Source: Perca fluviatilis (lineage: Eukaryota > Chordata > Actinopteri > Perciformes > Percidae). From it: a DNA stretch of 64,000 bases. The translations under genes were made by a program, and so were the position numbers. The stretch lies in contig NC_053116.1 in assembly GCF_010015445.1 (NCBI RefSeq), positions 2,514,068-2,578,067 on the forward strand. The letters are read 5' to 3'. Positions 22,770 to 33,901 of the stretch are shown one piece after another. How positions within the stretch are numbered: position 1 is the first letter of the stretch; each line of letters starts with the position of its first letter. Under the pieces are notes generated by a model that was not told the origin of the DNA, did not search any database, and worked only from the letters and a program-made list of their open reading frames with translations.

Positions 22770-23530
22770 AACCTCCTTTTGCAACCGCACGTGTCGCCCC
22801 CTGCTGGAATTCAGATAGAACGCAGGTTTAAGGCACTTCCGCATTTGCAGCACTTTGCCGAACCGGATGCGCTGTCCACTAATAATATACAGTTGTAATG
22901 GGAAAATTACATTTAAGCACAATTCCTTATATTTTTATGTTTAATTCGTACTTTACTGCTCTCACAAATGCTTAAAGAGTCTATCTCATTTCCCACATGC
23001 AGATTTATATTCTAACTTTGTGAGACTTGCGTTGGAACATTATGTGAGCACTGTTAGCCTGAACCGATAAAGGTACAAGGTCACCCTAAAACTATCATGT
23101 TTTCCCATGCCAGTTTAGCTGTAACTGGGGGATGACAGTCGTACAGGGAGGAGGAGGTGAGATGTCTCTTGTATTCATCGGATTGTCTTCATATAAGCCT
23201 GGTGTTCTTGTTCACTCATTTGAGAAACTGACTCCACACTGGGCTGCGGCCTTTTGTGAAATCATGTTGATCCTATTTGCAAATATATCTTTTTTAATAA
23301 AATACAAAAACCCAACTTGGTTTTAGTCTCAGTCTGTCTTATTTGTTTCAATTTACTAAACTCTGAAAACTCTTCCCCCTGCTGCAAAGGAAACTTCCAC
23401 AACACAGTCTATACTTCAAACTTGATTTCTGCCCCGAGCCCCCGACACATAAACTCATCAACTAATCTTACTGTACAAAGCACCAGATACAGAGTTTCGT
23501 TACAGTCTATTCATCCTCCTGCGTGTCGAG
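22770..23530. other. No gene seen; possible solo LTR or 3'-end segment
   Basis: An AATAAA at about 23297 is preceded by TTTTGTGAAATCATGTTG and followed by a T-rich stretch, the layout of an LTR or polyadenylation region. A segment from about 23043 to 23403 would have TG...CA ends, but no clear target duplication was found. Confidence 0.3.

Positions 23531-23573
<43 letters not shown>
23531..23573. repeat. (CG)n(CA)n microsatellite
   Basis: A short CG run passes into a CA run. The adjacent hAT element inserted just beside it. Confidence 0.9.
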
Positions 23574-23576
<3 letters not shown>

Positions 23577-23578
23577 TG

Positions 23579-23980
23579 TAGGGTTGGGCATCGTTTGGAT
23601 ATTAACGATTGTGATTCCAATTCCGTTTTTTATCGATTCTCGATTCCGATTCTTTGAGTGGTGGAGTTGAAACGGGTCAGATGCTTATTTCACAAATAAG
23701 AGGAAAGTTTTATTTTGATTCAGAGGTGGGTTGCAGTTTTACTGGGATTTTTCAACATAAAATAAAGCCACACTAGAGCACCGTTTACTGTGCTCCATGG
23801 CTGCAACACAACAAGCGCCTGGCCGCTACGGAAACCAAAACTTGCGCATGTTAAATTTGGAACCCATAACCAGATTTGAAACCAAATCCTCCAAACGATT
23901 CCAATAAAGAAACGATTCCGATGGAATCATAATTTTTGAAACTATTCCAAGTAGGAATCGGTTGTCGATGCCCAAACCTA
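23579..23980. mobile_element. Short hAT MITE, perfect 8-bp TSD
   Basis: The ends TAGGGTTGGGCATCG and CGATGCCCAAACCTA are inverted, with GATTCC/GGAATC repeats inside both. CACCTATG flanks it on both sides (23571-23578 and 23981-23988). At 402 bp it has no coding capacity. Confidence 0.92.
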
Positions 23981-23988
23981 CACCTATG

Positions 23989-24810
23989 CTTTCGGCACTG
24001 TTCGCTGAGGATCCATGTTGGAAAAAAAAGTTAACGTACCGTGAACCGCTGCCGGCAGACAGCTCCTGCACACCGCCCATTGCGAGTCCACTGCGCCACT
24101 GATTTAAATCCACGTCCTGCTCAATTGCCCGATATCTCCTCCTTTTCTCTGGGCCAGTATTCTGTATCTCCTGAGAGAGCTCCAGCCAGCGTGCAGCGGG
24201 GTCTGACAGTCCAGGCAGAAAGCCAGCGATCCGGGTAGGCACTGCGCCGCTGTCACGGCAAACTGTGGAGCTTACTAACAGTCTTACTAAATTTGCAATT
24301 AGCCATACATTTTTGTAAAACGGCCCATATTTGAGCTTTATATAGTTGATTTCTCGCATAAAAAACTCAGAAGTGAACTTAGAAATGCAACAGCAGATGA
24401 ACAATGTATAAAATTTCTGAGATTTGCGCGAACGAGATTTAGAAGACTAACTGACCTCAGATCAGTTAGTGGTCTATGTAAATTTTGGGGCATTACAAAG
24501 ATATAAGGTAGAGCCAAATGAGAAGGAGTTGGGAAGTTGACGTCAACTTTTAGCTTTGTTCAGATTCACCTTGTTTTCAGAGGCAGTTTCAAATTGTGAG
24601 ATTTGCAGAGGAAAGAGGTGTCAATGAGATTTTTAGGTTCTATGTATGTCCTATTTTAGAACAGCTCTAATGCCCTCTAGTCTCGACCCCCCCATACCCC
24701 CTCAAATATTTTTCTTATTGGATCTGCACAAATCACATAGGTGACCCATTTTAGTTTCAAAACGTTGAATTTCGCCGAAAGGTTAGGAGGATGCATGCCT
24801 GCCCATTGTC
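23989..24810. other. Dispersed repeat segment, inverted relative to 44665-44775
   Basis: The part around 24285-24375 (AAATTTGCAATTAGCCATAC, ATAGTTGATTTCTCGCATAA) is the reverse complement of 44680-44765. A minus-strand open frame of about 140 codons (near 23989-24404) runs through it without a recognisable domain and is probably chance. Further repeat-like DNA follows to 24810. Confidence 0.5.
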
Positions 24811-24958
24811 GCTGGGTCTAACGTTAGAGGTCCGCTGACTCACTGCCGTTGGGTCTAATGTTAGCGGTCCACTACCCCACTGCCGATGGGTCTAATGTTA
24901 AAGGTCCGCTGACTCACTGCCGCTGGGTCTAACGTTAGCGGGCCGCTGACTCACTGCC
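24811..24958. repeat. 37-bp tandem repeat, four copies
   Basis: The unit begins GCTGGGTCTAACGTTAGAGG and ends GACTCACTGCC. Copies start at 24811, 24848, 24885 and 24922. Confidence 0.95.
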
Positions 24959-25891
24959 TCACTCATTCCCTCCGAGATCACCATTTTGTTGTGTACCCAT
25001 CAAATGACCACGGCAAACAGTCCAATGGCCTTTGTATCCATTTTATTTCTATGTGAGGACACCATGAAGACTCCAGAGACTTAATGTTCACTCCATGAAG
25101 ATTTATTTGTTACATTATAACAGACAAACCGAGCTGCCTCGGACACACACATGAACTGGTGATATTTTGTACTTCTAACAGTCATCTAATCTTCCTTTTC
25201 TTAAGTACACCTAGGTCGCTGTGACCCAGACAGTAACTACTAACGTATGTGCTAGTCCACAGATGGTTTACTTCAAATGATTTCACATTATTTCATCCTG
25301 GAGGGTACTCAGCATGTCCTGGTGTACCACACCGGTCACATCAAACGAATGTATTTCTTTACTTTTTTAGCTTTTCCATGTTCTAATTAGTGGAATAGGA
25401 GACACTATACATGTCAAAAGATCTTAATCATTTTGGTGTCACTGATCACATTACCTTGGAACATAGCAATGCACAAGTTTTTATAGTTTCATACAGATCA
25501 TAATATGTCCATCTCAGCTTTGCTTCAAAGAGAAAACTCCTCCGCTCTCTGACAGGAAACACCTTGCTAGGCTAACTTCCCTATGCTACCTCCCTCATAT
25601 CTTCCTTGTTTAAACTAAAGATAGCTTTCAACCTGTACTTCCTGTCTCCCTGACACCAAGATAAACATATTCTGCTAAATATACTTTACTAAGAAAAACA
25701 TATTGGATGGTTACATTTGTCTGAGTTCTTGATTATAATTGATCACATGACAGACATTACAAGACAAAACAATATCTAATAAAATATTTAAAATAAGAGT
25801 GTACTTTTTCCTACCACACAATATAATATCTTCTATCTAGATGTTGATACATAAAGATTTTTGTTTGATGCTTGAGAAGTTTTGCTTGGAC
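24959..25891. other. No gene seen
   Basis: No supported open frame. It lies just past the 3' end of the zinc-finger gene on the minus strand and could include its 3' UTR, but no clear polyadenylation signal was picked out. Confidence 0.4.
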
Positions 25892-25895
25892 TTAA

Positions 25896-26097
25896 CCCTT
25901 GTGTTGTCTTCCCGTCAACCTTGAAAAAAAAAAAACCTTTTTGATGCCTTTTTTTCAGTTTGTTTTGGGTTTTTCCTCGTTTTAAATTGTAAAATTTTTC
26001 TTCTTTACATTTTCAGTGCTTATTTCTATGTCCATATTTTCTGATATAAAACAAAAATTGAAAACGGGTCAATTTGACCCGAAGTAAACACAAGGGG
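25896..26097. mobile_element. Short piggyBac-type MITE
   Basis: The ends CCCTTGTGTTGTCTTCCCGT and ...GAAGTAAACACAAGGGG are inverted, flanked by TTAA (25892-25895) and TCAA (26098-26101), a TTAA duplication with one change. GGTCAATTTGACC is a subterminal palindrome. It sits a dozen bases beyond the zinc-finger stop codon. A lone related end is seen near 34410. Confidence 0.75.
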
Positions 26098-26112
26098 TCA
26101 AAGGCACAAATG

Positions 26113-27461
26113 TTATTTCATGTCATCAGTCTCAGGTTCAGAAGAGTCTCCAGTCTGGTCCTCAGTCTCTGGTTGTAAAAGTGGATGTGGATGTGAGTTC
26201 CTGGCTGATTCTGGTCCTCCACAATCCTCTCCATCAGCTTCTGTTTCCATCTGACCAACACATTTATGTGTTTTGACATCAGAACGCCAGGCAAATCTTC
26301 TGTTACAAACACTGCAGCTGAATCTTCTATCTCCTGTGTGGACTGCCATGTGTAACCGTAAATGTCCACTCTGTGTAAAAGATTTCTTACAAACTGAGCA
26401 GCTAAAAGGTTTTTCTCCTGTGTGGATTCTCATGTGTATCTTTAAAGCTCCACTGTGTGTAAAAGATTTCTTACAGACTGAGCAGCTGAAAGGTTTTTCT
26501 CCAGAATGAGTCGTCATGTGGGTCTTCAGGGTTCCACGTTCAGTGAAAGCTTTACCACACTCAGAGCAGCAAAACGGTTTTTCTCCTGTGTGGATTCTCA
26601 TGTGTTTCTGTAAACTTCCACTCTGTGTAAAAGATTTATTACAAACTAAACAGCTGAAAGGTTTTTCACCTGTGTGAGTTCTCCTGTGTGACTTTAAATG
26701 TCCACTGTGTGTAAAAGATGTATTACAAACTGAGCAGCTAAAAGGCTTCTCTCCTGTGTGGATTCTCATGTGTTGTTGTAAATATCCACTCTGTGTAAAA
26801 GATTTATTACAAACTGAGCAGCTAAAAGGCTTCTCTCCTGTGTGGATTCTCATGTGTTGTTGTAAATATCCACTCTGTGTAAAATATTTCTTACAGATTG
26901 AGCAGCTAAAAGGTTTTTCTCCTGTATGAGTCCTCATGTGTTTCTTCAGATCTGACTTGAAGCCAAATCTTTTCACACACTCAGAGCAGCTGAATGTTTT
27001 CTTACATGTTGAATCATGTTTCAGATAATTTAAAGCTGACTGAGGTTCTCTGGTCTCCTTCCAATCAGCACTTTCATCAGTCTCAGGTTCAGAAGAGTCT
27101 CCAATCTGGTCTTCAGTCTCTGGTTGTAAAAATGGATGTGAGTTCCTGGCTGGTTCTGGTCCTCCACAGTCCTTTCCATCAGCTTCTGTTTCCATGTGTT
27201 GAGTTTGTCTTTGATGAAGCTGTGAGGACTGAGCTTTCTCTTCATCATGTTCACTCTTCACAGGGACAGGAGTGAATGGGAACTTGGTGATATCAGCCTC
27301 CTCCAGCCCTTGAAGCTGCTCTCCCTCCTGACTGCTCCACAGTTCCTCCTGTTCCTCTTTAATGTGTGGGGGGGGCTCTGGCTCCTGCTGGTCCACACTG
27401 GAGCTACACTCCTGCTGCTCAGGGGGAACCCAATCTTTAACCACCGAGAGCTGCTGAACAT
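26113..27461 (-). CDS. C2H2 zinc-finger protein, main 3' exon
   Basis: This exon encodes 449 residues and has a clean splice acceptor (TTTCCTGCAG just upstream of 27461). The frame is open a little further, but the intron signal and known fish relatives argue for the exon start here. It begins DVQQLSVVKDWVPPEQQE, followed by an acidic region with IKEEQEELW and DITKFPFTPVPVKSE, as in fish zinc-finger genes. Eight C2H2 fingers joined by TGEKPF linkers follow, and a ninth ends in Cys instead of His. Fingers 2 and 3 have the same recognition helix (TQSGYLQQH). The C-terminal tail repeats the acidic spacer that precedes the fingers. It is probably a nuclear DNA-binding regulator; the target is unknown. 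Its likely first exon is at 48482-48674. Confidence 0.9.
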
Positions 27462-27474
27462 CTGCAGGAAACAC

Positions 27475-28621
27475 AAATTGACGAAAACTGGGACGTCAGA
27501 CAAAACCAAGACAAGTGCACCATTCAACAACTTGCATCCGTTTAGGAACAATCACAACCCATGACATTTTCATAACTCAAAGTGTAACTGACAGTGGTAA
27601 CAAGATTTAAACTTAACAGGAAGGTCTGGAGGTCATTGAAAGCGGACTGTGACCTGGAGAAGGCCTCGCTGTTTAGTGGTGAACAGAAAGCTATCACCTG
27701 CATAAAAATGAGCATTACAACACTGAGCCGTAACATATATATGATTTCAGGGGATCTAAAATTGAACCGCTACGATCACCTTAACTATTTTTCATACCTG
27801 CAAACTCAGAAGGGCTGAAAAAGGTGACACATTTTATACCACCCGCGCCCCACGGAGAAGAAAATAAATGGAAAACACAACATTTTCCCGATGCTAAAAC
27901 GATACATTTAAAATGGTGCATATATTTTTTTTTATTTTATTTTATTTCTTTTAAAAGGAGCAGAAAATGACAATTTTTTATTTTGCTAAGGCTAAATGAT
28001 ATAATTCATTAAAAATATAATAACAATAACATAATAACTTATTTCACTAGTAAGTTCCTGTTAAACAATAAAAACAACCACTGGATGGGAAAAGGGTATT
28101 CTACAATAACTTTGAATGCAGCACGAGGCGAATTTCAAGTGAACGCAACATCGGGTTGTTTTTCCGACAACAGCAGCTGCACACTGTCATACTTTCACTG
28201 TCTCCAGTGAAATACAGACACACTTTTACACCGTTAAGCCGTCAGCATTTTAACCGTGTTTACTCCAGCTGCTAGCTAACAGTAGACGTTACCTGCTGCC
28301 AAATGTAGTATTTACTAGCATGACATGCAGCAATGTTTAGGTTGCCTCTAACATCCATTTGAGGCAGAGAAGATATCAATTTATTCAAACCCAAACAAGG
28401 CCCCCTTCATTTTTCATCTCATCTGATCAATCACATAGAGCTGTCAAAACTGGTCAAAAATGATTTTTAAATGTTCCTTCTAAAAAACACACAACAGGTT
28501 CAAACTATTGGAATAACTATTTTTGCACATTATGTCCTGTAATAGAAAATCACATATTTATCTTTTAACATATCTTACTATTGACTTATTTAGTTTTTAG
28601 CAGCATGAACTAGTTATTAGG
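27475..28621. other. Intron-side DNA with a hAT-family repeat block
   Basis: No exon found. The block at about 27960-28350 (CTTATTTCACTAGTAA, ACACCGTTAAGCCGTCAGCA, ATGACATGCAGCAATG) matches 13190-13560 in the same orientation. The rest is AT-rich with no supported gene. Confidence 0.6.
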
Positions 28622-28657
28622 GCCCGAGCGCCGACAGGCCCTATTGAAACTGAAGGA

Positions 28658-28702
<45 letters not shown>

Positions 28703-30494
28703 TCCCGTCAAATGAATTGCCTTTTTGAGGGGCTTAAGATATTCAAAAACTCACCAAATTTGGCGGTCGTATCAAGTCTGGTGAAAATGTACGTATTTTA
28801 AGGGTTTCGCGATTAGGCGCACAAAAATGGCTCGCTAGCGTCCCCTAGAAAGTAAAAAAAAAATTGAGCCCCTGCAGTGCGTTTAACGTAGACTCACGAA
28901 ACTTGGTACACATATGTACCATGTCAAGATGTATAAAAAACTTCATTAGAGTCTGCCATTTTGATTTCAAACTTTGAAATTAGTGCGATTTTGGCCATTT
29001 CCACATGTCGTACTTTAACGAACTCCTCCTAGAGATTTCATCCGATCAACTTCAAACTCGGTCTGTGCCATCTTAAGATGTTAAAGATGAAAAGTTGTTA
29101 AAAGAAAAACTTTTCGTTATAGGGCCGTAGCGGGGCGGCCATTTTGCCGCCGAAACAGGAAGTGGGTGTAACTTGAGTGTACATTGTCCAACTGGCTCGA
29201 AACTTTTCAGGATTCATAAGAGTCCAACCCTGAGGACAAATAAAGGCCGATATTTACTTAAAGTCATAGCGCCCCCTAGTGGCAACAGGAAGTAGGCCTA
29301 AAAGTCAAGGTGCTATACTTTAACAAACTCCTTCTAGCGATTTTATCCGATGGACTTCAAACTTGGTCTGTACCATCCCAACACCTTAACGATGAAAAGT
29401 TATTGAAAGAAAAGGTTTTCGTCAGACGGTGTGGGCGTGGCGTGGCGGCCATTTTGAGTGTTTAGCGATGAACAAAGAAATTGTTGTAACTTGAGTGTAC
29501 ATTGTTGTATCTGCCCGAAATTTCTCACGATTGACAAGGGTCCAGGCCTGAGGACACATACAGGCCAAAATTGACTTTTGGTCATAGCACCCCCCCGCTG
29601 GCAACAGGAAATGCACCTTATATGACAAACCTCATCCGATTTACATGAAACTTAGAATGTCTGGTCTACATGTGATACTGAGCCGGCCCCTATAATATGA
29701 CCACGCCCACTTACTCAGGCCACGCCCCCTTTTATAACATCTGAACTGTTTAAGGTAGAGTCTTGTGTGAGGTGTCATTGAACTCAGCAGAGACTTCCTT
29801 TTTAATTGGTGATGGTTTGACCCGCCCCCTATGCTTTTCCATCCGATTTACATGAAACTTAGAATGTGTGGTCTACATGTGATACTGAGCCGGCCCCTAT
29901 AATACGATGAATATGCCCGCTGGCAACAGGAAATGCGCCTTATATGACAAACATCATCCGATTTGCACGAAACTCAGAATGTGTGGTCTACATGTGATAC
30001 TGAGCCACCCCCTATAATATGGCCACGCCCACTTACTCAGGCCTCGCCCCCTTTCATAACATTTTAACCGTTTAAGGTAGAGTCTTGTGTGAGGTGTCAT
30101 TGAACTCAGCAGAGAGTTCCTTCTTCATTGGTGATGGTTTGGCCCGCCCCCTATGCTTAAGCCACGCCCCCTTTCATACATTTTAATGGTACGGCAAGAC
30201 AAAGGTAGAGTCTTGTGTGAGATATCATTGAAATCAGCAGAGTTTCTTTTTAATTGGTGATGGTTTGACCCGCCCCCTATGCTTTAGCCACGCCCCTTTT
30301 CACAGATAATGAACCGCATGACGTAGAGTCTTGTGTGAGGTATCGTTGAACTCGGCGGGGAGTTCTCTTTTCATTGTTGAAGATTTGCGGCGTCTGAGTG
30401 CCGCGCAAATGCACGGTCGCAAGGAGCGGCATCCGCCGGTAACCCCGACGCGCGCAGAGGCCCGAGGGCCCGTCCATCACGGCTCGCAGCTTTA
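28622..30494 (+). mobile_element. Dispersed repeat starting AGGGCCCGAGC, with internal duplications
   Basis: It starts AGGGCCCGAGCGCCGACAGG and ends near CGAGGGCCCGTCCATCACGG with GCTCGCAGCTTTAAT. Inside, blocks such as TAACTTGAGTGTACATTGT (two copies), GTAGAGTCTTGTGTGAG (four copies) and GACCCGCCCCCTATGCTT (three copies) recur. A TCTA microsatellite lies at 28658-28700. It has no coding potential and its class is not assigned, though the family is familiar in fish genomes. Confidence 0.65.
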
Positions 30495-30535
30495 ATGATG
30501 TATGGAGCCTGATAGCCAAACTTTATGTTCTTCTG

Positions 30536-32708
30536 TGTCCATCCATCCATCCATCTTCGTCCGCTTATCCGGTGTTGGGTCGCGGGGGGAGCAGCTCCAG
30601 CAGGGGACCCCAAACTTCCCTTTCCCGAGCCACATTAACCAGCTCCGACCGTGCCTGGAACACCTCCCTAGGGAGGCGCCCAGGGGGCATCCTTACCAGA
30701 TGCCCGAACCCCCTCAACTGGCTCCTTTCGACGCAAAGGAGCAGTGGCTCTACTCCGAGTCCCTCAGGGATGACTGAGCTTCTCACCCTATCTCTAAGGG
30801 TAGACGCCAGCCACCCTCCTGAGGAAACCCATTTCGGCCGCTTGTACCCTGGATCTCGTTCTTTCGGTCATGACCCAGCCTTCATGACCATAGGTGAGGG
30901 AAGGAACGAAAACTGACCGGTAGATCGAGAGCTTTGCCTTCTGGCTGAGCTCTCTTTTCATTACAACGGTGCGATAAATTGAATGTAATACCGCACCCGC
31001 TGCGCCGATTCTCTGACCAATCACCCGCTCCATTGTCCCCTCACTCGCGAACAAAACCCCAAGGTACTTGAACTCCTTCACTTGGGGTAAGGACTCATTC
31101 CCTACCTGGAGTAGGCACTCCATTGGTTTCCTGCTGATAACCCTGTCCTCAGATTTAGAGGTGCTGATCCTCATCCCAGCCGCGTCACACTCAGTTGTGA
31201 ACCGATCCAGTGAGTGATGAAGGTCACAGGCCGATGATGCCATCAGAACCACATCATCTGCAAAGAGCCTTGACATCCTGTCCATAAATATTACAAACAG
31301 GATTGGTGACAAAGCGCAGCCCTGGCGGAGGCCAACCCTCCCCTGAAACGAGTCCGACTTACTGCCGAGAATCCGGACACAGCTCTCACTTTGGTCGTAC
31401 AGAGATTGGATGGCCCTGAGAAGAGACCCCCTCACCCCATACTCCCGCAGCACCTCCCACAGTATCTCCCGGGGAACCCGGTCATACGCCTTCTCCAAAT
31501 CCACGAAACACACTTAGACCGGATGGGCATACTCCCAGGCTCCCTCCAGAATCCTTGCGAGAGTGAAGATCTGGTCCATTGTTCCACGACCAGGACGGAA
31601 TCCACATTGTTCCTCTTCAATCTGAGGTTCGAGTATCGGCCGAACCCTCCTTTCCAGCACCTTGGAGTAGACTTTACCAGGGAGGCTGAGAAGTGTGATA
31701 CCCCGGTAATTGGCACACACCCTCTGGTCCCCCTTTTTGAAAAGGGGAACCACCACCCCAGTCTGCCACTCCTTTGGCACTGTCCCAGACTTCCACGCAA
31801 TGTTTAAGAGGCGTGTCAACCAGGACAGCCCCTCCACACCCAGAGCCTTGAGCATTTCTGGACGGATCTCATCAATCCCAGGGGCTTTGCCACTGTGGAG
31901 ATGTTTGACTACATCAGTGACTTCCGCCTGGGAAATTGACAACGATCCCCCATCATCCTCCAGCTCTGCCTCTAACATAGAGGGCGTATTAGTCGGATTC
32001 AGGAGTTCCTCAAAGTGCTCCTTCCACCGCCCTATTACCTCCTCAGCTGAGGTCAACAGTGTCCCATCCTTACTGTACACAGCTTCGATGGTTCCCCGCT
32101 TCCCCCTCCTGAGGTGGCGTTTTCCAGAAGCACCTTGGTGCCGACCGAAAGTCCTTCTCCAAACTTCTCCCACACCCGCTGCTTTGCCTCTTTCACAGCA
32201 GAGGCTGCAGCCCTTTGGTACCCTGCAACTGCCTCCGGAGTCCTTTGGGATAACATATCCCGGAAAGACTCCTTCTTCAGTTGGAAGGCTTCCCTGACCA
32301 CCGGTGTCCACCATGGTGTTCGTGGGTTACCGCCCTTGAGGCACCTAAGACCACAGCTCCTCGCCGCAGCTTCAGCAATGGAAACTTTGAACATTGTCCA
32401 CTTGGGTTCAATGCCCCCAGCCTCCACAGGGTGCATGAAAAGCTCCGCCGGAGGGGAGTTGAAAGTCTGTCGGACAGGGGCCTCCTCCAGACGTTCCCAA
32501 TTTACCCGCACTACCCGTTTGGGCTTACCAGGTCTGTCCAGAGTCTTCCCCCACCCACTGACCCAACTCACCACCAGATGGTGATCGGTTGACAGCTCTG
32601 CCCCTCTCTTCACCCGAGTGTCAAAAACATACGGCCTCAGATCAGATGAAACGATTATAAAATCGATCATTGACCTTTGGCCTAGGGTGCTCTGGTACCA
32701 AGTACACT
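30536..32708 (-). mobile_element. Rex3-type LINE, 5'-truncated and degenerate
   Basis: On the minus strand the element runs from the endonuclease C-terminus through reverse transcriptase to a 3' end with a GATG-type tandem tail (plus-strand CATCCATCCATC at 30538-30554). That tail and the RT sequence fit the fish Rex3 family. A Tc1-type MITE sits at the 5' edge (32711). No target duplication was identified. Confidence 0.8.
30565..32708 (-). pseudogene. Rex3 endonuclease/reverse transcriptase (broken)
   Basis: The endonuclease end is visible at 32550-32690 (GQRSMIDFIIVSSDLRPYV, ELSTDHHLVVSWV). The RT follows with GFRPGRGTMDQIFTLARIL, then a stop at 31514-31516, then CFVDLEKAYDRVP and GLRQGCALSPILF. 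The catalytic LFADDVVL motif near 31250-31270 comes right after FMDRMSR, so about 20 residues normally between them are missing. The C-terminal SIYRSVFVPSLTYGHEGW stretch is present and is followed by further shifts and an internal deletion near 30620-30650. It would copy its RNA at a nicked target, but this copy is inactive. Confidence 0.85.
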
Positions 32709-32710
32709 TA

Positions 32711-33243
32711 CAGTACAGGCCAAAAGTTTGGACACACCTTCTCATTCAATGTGTTTCTTTATTTTCATGACTATTTACATTGTAGATTCTCACTGAAGGC
32801 ATCAAAACTATGAATTAACACATATGGAATTATGTACTTAACAAAAAAGTGTGAAATAACTGAAAACATGTCTTATATTTTAGATTCCTAAAAGTAGCCA
32901 CCCTTTGCTTTTTTGATAACTCTGCAAACCCTTGGTGTTCTCTCAATGAGCTTCATGAGGTAGTCACCTGAAATGGTTTTCACTTCACAGGTGTGCCTTG
33001 TCAGGGTTAATTAGTGGAATTTTTTCCCTTATTAATAAAAAAGCAAAGGGTGGCTACTTCGAAGAATCTAAAATATAAGACATGTTTTCAGTTATTTCAC
33101 ACTTTTTTGTTAAGTACATAATTCCATATGTGTTCATTCATAGTTTTGATGCCTTCAGTGAGAATCTACAATGTAAATAGTCATGAAAATAAAAGGAAAT
33201 GCATTTGAATGAGAAGGTGTGTCCAAACTTTTGGCCTGTACTG
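32711..33243. mobile_element. Tc1-type MITE (533 bp)
   Basis: The ends CAGTACAGGCCAAAAGTTTG and its inverted copy are flanked by TA on both sides (32709-32710 and 33244-33245). The long inverted repeats cover most of the element. The ends match those of the larger Tc1 element at 37907, so this is probably its internal-deletion derivative. Confidence 0.93.
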
Positions 33244-33245
33244 TA

Positions 33246-33840
33246 TTCCCCCAACACAATGTATTCACTTACTGTTTAAAACTTTTTCCAGCTTAGTAGG
33301 GGTGCATAGGCATACTGCTGAAAAACAACATGAAAAAACATAGTAATGTTCCCTCAGCATTTAGTTTTGTTGTTAAACTGTATGTAAATGAGCAGGGACG
33401 TTAAATCACCTGTTTCACGTAACGTTACTCTAAGGTACCGTCTATGTGCTGGATTTTTCCTAAGGTTAGCTAGCAAATAAGCCCACTGACGGCGACATTA
33501 TTGTTGATATTTTGGCACAATGTTTAGTAATGACAGTAGTAGTGGTCATAGTGAGTGAACATGTGATGTGAGATGCACACTGTGTTATGTCTGTGGAACT
33601 GTTCAGTAGCTGTGTAACGTTATGTGTGATATCTGTAAAGCTGAACCGACTCACAGTAGTAAAACCGATTTTATTCTGATCCAAAGACTCTTTCTGTGAG
33701 ATAAAAGACACTAACAGATTATACCCTGGACACTATCCATTATATCCAAATGTTAATGAGTAATCGTGTTAAATAATCGTGATTTCAATATTCACCAAAA
33801 TAATTGTGACTATTATTTTTTCCATAATCGAGCAGCCATA
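33246..33840. other. No gene seen; hAT end at right edge
   Basis: The stretch 33765-33840 (AATCGTGATTTCAATATTCA, CATAATCGAGCAGCC) resembles the terminus of a common fish hAT family. Its other end was not found. The remainder is unassigned. Confidence 0.4.
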
Positions 33841-33901
33841 AGGAAAAGTATGGCGAGTGGTGGCGACCAACAAGAGTTAGAGGACCCGCTGGCCTCTTTA
33901 A

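Noticed and set aside
23826..24404. 192-codon minus-strand gene
   Set aside because: The frame crosses the right part of a hAT MITE and a dispersed repeat, with no recognised domain.
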